The translations under genes and the position numbers were made by a program. 60,000 bases of DNA from Membranipora membranacea (lineage: Eukaryota; Bryozoa; Gymnolaemata; Cheilostomatida; Membraniporidae). The notes below the pieces were generated by a model. That model did no database searches, had not been told where the DNA came from, and worked only from the letters and a program-made list of their open reading frames with translations. The stretch spans positions 10,897,493 through 10,957,492 of the forward strand of contig OU612071.1 of assembly GCA_914767715.1 (NCBI GenBank). The letters are read 5' to 3'. This document shows positions 57,601 to 60,000 of this stretch, piece by piece. Positions within the stretch are counted from its first letter, which is position 1; every line of letters starts with the position of its first letter.

Positions 57601-59838
57601 ACCACTCTGCTTTTCTTCATATCACAATTCTTAGCCTGTTAAACATTACTGGGTCATTAGAGGATTGGGAAAGCACAGTACACGCCCCCTGAGAACAGAA
57701 GAATGATTTAGAACACAGGCCGAGGGTAAGAGCTCTAACTAAGCGGTTACTAGTTAGATATAATAAGGTAATACTGCTATTTAGATATAAGGTAATACTG
57801 CTTGTTAGATATAAGGTAATACTGCTTGTTAGATATAAGGTAATACTGCTTGTTAGATATAAGGTAATACTGCTTGTTAGATATAAGGTTATACTGCTTG
57901 TTAGATATAAGGTTATACTGCTTGTTAGATATAAGGTAATACTGCTTGACTCACTTGATTTTTAAGTTGTTTTTTCCGTGACCGTGTGCTGCTGGGTGGA
58001 TGTATAGCAACACTGTGTCTAGCATACAGCTCCTCATCGTTACAGCTGAATCCACACTGACCACAGGTAAATTCATATTGAGAATGGACTAATCTTGTAT
58101 GTTCTGATATCAGTGTCTCAGATAAACATACATAAGAACATATCATACACTTAAACCTACCTCCTAAATCTAAAAAATACAATTATGTATGACGGTATAT
58201 GAGTAACAATGTAAGGTTTGTGATCATTATTTTTAAAATTAGACTTTCAAATATGGTGATGAATAATAAATCATCAGCTAAAGCTACCTCTCAAGAGAGA
58301 TGACTTGATTCCCTCACAAAATAGTATATTTAGCTAAAATCCGTAAATAAACCTACTAAGCAATTACTACATACACAGTTTGGATTTATCCTCCCAAAGC
58401 AGAGAAAGTTCAAAGAGAAGATTACTCCCAATATTTACAGTATAATTTGTAAAATCAAGGAGTTTGGGCAGCGGTCCTGTTGGGACAAACACACTGGTAT
58501 ATAAGATCGTCATCATGTCAAGTAACTTAATACCATAGACTGTAGAACCAACTTCCTTTACTCCCTTTTAAGACAAACCTTGATGTGATTTGAGATGTTT
58601 GTTGAGTGCCTGTTTGTTACACGCTGTATGCTCACAGATATGACAGGTTCGATGATTGTTATCATCGTGGATCCTCTTGTGGTATGTGAGCTCCGCTAAA
58701 GTGAAGCTACCATATGGACAAACCCCACACTGGTACACCGCGACATGACGATCTGCATCTGGGTTAAACATAATTGAATCAATCAACACTGCTTGAAATC
58801 AATTGTAGGCCAATATTTTAGGTTACAATCACTACACTTATTTACTGACTGATATTAGATAAGATAGAGGAGGCAGTGGACTGCAGTGAGATTCGAACCC
58901 AACACCTTCAATACAAGACAGTAAGTGCTATCTTAAACAAGTCAGTAAGTGCTATCTTAAACAAGTCAGTAAGTCCTATCTTACACAAGTCAGTTAGTCC
59001 GAACTTATACAACTCAGTTGGCCTAAGTCCTATCTTAATACCTTCAACACAAGTCAGTAAGTCCTATCTTAATACCTTCAACACAAGTCAGTAAGTCCTA
59101 TCTTAATACCTTCAACACAAGTCAGTGAGCCCCATCACCACAAGTCAGTAAGTCTTAACTTACACATGTCAGTAAGTCCTATCTTACACAAGTCAGTTAG
59201 TCCGATCTTATACAACTCAGTTGGCCTGAGTCCTATCTTAATACCTTCAACATAAATTAGTAAGTGCTATCTTAATACCTTCAACACAAATTAGTAAGTG
59301 CTGTGCTGTCGGTGCGCCCGTAATAGAAACGAGGACAGCATATACGATGGGGACAAAGTGACAATGATGGTAACAAGTAGTCATACATACCACCATTTAT
59401 CACATCGTCTCCTCTTACTTTCTCAGCAGATATGCTTATATATTCAGTTTCCCTACTGGTGTGCTGAAAAACATCAAGTTCTGTTTGTTATTTAAGTTAA
59501 TGGAATTATGTTGTTGATATTAGTTCTCTTTAATGATATGACAGACATTCAGATGAATCGATTATTTGATGACCTTATGTTGCACAGAAGAGATAACATC
59601 AAAAGCTTTTATAAGCCATTTATGACAGATGGAAGGGAGGACTGTGTCCTTTATAGAATAGACTAAGTAGTGAAGTAAACTGTAGGCTTACCTGTGCACT
59701 AAGCAGAGACAGGTTAGCCTTAAGATAAATAGATATAGCCGGATAAGATGTCAGTTTATCTACAAGCTGTGATCCGTCTGATCCACATAAATACTCCTCC
59801 AGCTGTGCTAAGCACGCCTCAATACTCCCCTCATCCAT
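45622..59838 (-). CDS. Large poly-C2H2 zinc-finger protein
   Basis: Sixteen minus-strand exons, phases consistent throughout: 59838-59692, 59463-59391, 58758-58579, 58163-57955, 57635-57362, 57084-56990, 56425-56220, 55875-55692, 52054-51835, 50741-50648, 49862-49660, 48142-47830, 47525-47278, 46874-46740, 46248-46080, 45745-45622; about 957 residues. The N-terminus (MDEGSIEACLAQLEEYLCGS) is an acidic, probably helical segment. About ten dispersed and partly atypical fingers follow (for example CGVCPYGSFTLAELTYHKRIH, a CCHC type in exon 8, CVICG in exon 9), several split across introns. Exon 12 holds two matched CxxCG-STD knuckles. Residues about 734-880 form a tight array of five classical fingers with TGEK-like linkers (HTGYRPY, HSGDRPF, HTGEKNY), the likely DNA-binding core. 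A basic segment (KRKTLAE, GKSRRRVK) and a C-terminus with QQLIPVVDMM follow. Probably a nuclear transcription regulator. I cannot assign an orthologue; the layout recalls large vertebrate factors such as ZNF335 or ZFAT only loosely. Intron 8 contains the 45-bp satellite. Confidence 0.85.
48980..49000. repeat. G21 homopolymer
   Basis: Uninterrupted run of 21 G in the intron between the exons at 49660 and 48142; likely length-unstable and prone to sequencing error. Confidence 0.95.
49488..49622. repeat. GACCGATCGATCAGACT repeat
   Basis: About seven degenerate copies of a 16-20 base unit rich in the palindrome CGATCG, roughly 40 bases beyond the donor of the exon ending at 49660. Confidence 0.85.
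51305..51495 (-). repeat. Dispersed 185-bp repeat, minus copy
   Basis: Reverse complement of the element at 30496-30680, colinear across its length (AAGCTTTTGTCAAGCAGCTT to CCATAAATTCATTTCAC). Confidence 0.8.
52036..54800 (-). repeat. 45-bp satellite grown from a zinc-finger exon acceptor
   Basis: About 55-60 units of 45 bases. On the gene strand a unit reads CTGTGCTGTGTGATATGTGG, TATTATTTATATGATATTGT, TGTAG. The edge unit is the real junction TTGTAG/CTATGCTGTGTGATCTGTGG at 52055/52054, start of the CVICG finger exon. Units alternate between TTGTAGCTGTG (AG kept) and TTGTCGCTGTG (AG lost), giving a 90-base higher order. AATAATATCACAATAATATC blocks recur irregularly and mark larger duplications. 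Confidence 0.95.
54915..55325. repeat. GAGTGTGACT low-complexity tract
   Basis: About 410 bases of GTGTGAGTGAGAGTGTGACT-type purine/T repeats with no A/C-rich interruption; same intron as the 45-bp satellite. Confidence 0.93.
57735..57955. repeat. 24-bp repeat abutting a zinc-finger donor
   Basis: Nine copies of TTAGATATAAGGTAATACTG plus CTTG. The array ends about seven bases inside the intron whose GTGAGT donor follows the exon at 57955; the exon itself is not copied. Confidence 0.9.
58876..59300 (-). repeat. Tandem array grown from a tRNA-like/SINE head
   Basis: At 58888-58905 the minus strand carries GGGTTCGAATCTC, a B-box match. The adjoining segment (AAGATAGCACTTACTG with TTGTGTTGAAGGT, on the minus strand) is repeated about 14 times in 24-35 base units out to 59300, with two longer higher-order copies. 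Confidence 0.7.
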
Positions 59839-60000
59839 CTAGGACCTCTCGATTCTTAGACAGAGAAGTGGTTATTTGATGTTTTCTGAAAGGAAAATTA
59901 GAAAGAACAATGCTTTACTAAAGCAAATTATCACTATCACATCAATTGTCAAAATTACCACTATCACATTGTCAAAATTACCACTATCACATTGTCAAAA
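59839..60000. other. 5' flank of the zinc-finger gene
   Basis: Immediately upstream of the start codon on the minus strand. Begins a repeat of CACTATCACATTGTCAAAAT (three copies from about 59931) that runs off the window. No TATA box or CCAAT box recognised. Confidence 0.5.

Overview
The window is nuclear DNA from an intron-rich animal. It is AT-rich, genes are split into many small exons with GT-AG introns of roughly 0.3-3.6 kb, and non-coding DNA is crowded with minisatellites, tRNA-derived SINE-like elements, small inverted-repeat elements and one large foldback. Codable products (PSMB7, SGPL1, phospholipase B1, C2H2 zinc-finger protein) are animal families. I suspect an early-branching or otherwise compact-genome invertebrate such as a sponge, but this is inference only.

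Layout: (1) 1-8131 (+), the 3' nine coding exons of a membrane-anchored phospholipase B1-like GDSL lipase; the 5' end lies outside the window. (2) 9986-17613 (+), a complete 12-exon tandem paralogue of it. (3) 20673-22014 (-), a two-exon 68-residue Lys/Ala-rich protein resembling a histone H1 tail without the globular domain. (4) 22413-26678 (+), a complete seven-exon proteasome beta-2 (PSMB7) gene, head-to-head with (3) across a 398-bp CCAAT/CRE-bearing promoter. (5) 29668-39128 (+), a 13-exon sphingosine-1-phosphate lyase whose N-terminus reads as a lipidation signal, not the usual ER membrane anchor. (6) 41461-42103 (-), a small two-exon secreted peptide gene with a TATA box. (7) 45622-59838 (-), a 16-exon, about 957-residue poly-zinc-finger protein. 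All exon chains were assembled by hand by requiring splice sites, matching codon phase across each junction and homology to the remembered family pattern.

The genes are not an operon and do not form one pathway; two of them (phospholipase B-like pair, S1P lyase) act on membrane lipids, probably by coincidence.

The most striking signal is architectural. At least six introns carry tandem arrays whose repeat unit is a copy of an exon edge together with its splice site (donor side at 7142, 16773 and 37402; acceptor side at 17500, 36201, 38059 and 52055). One of these has grown into a roughly 2.75-kb, 45-bp satellite. Both ends of the same SGPL1 intron show this, with seven copies each. I regard this splice-junction-seeded repeat growth as the item most worth following up.
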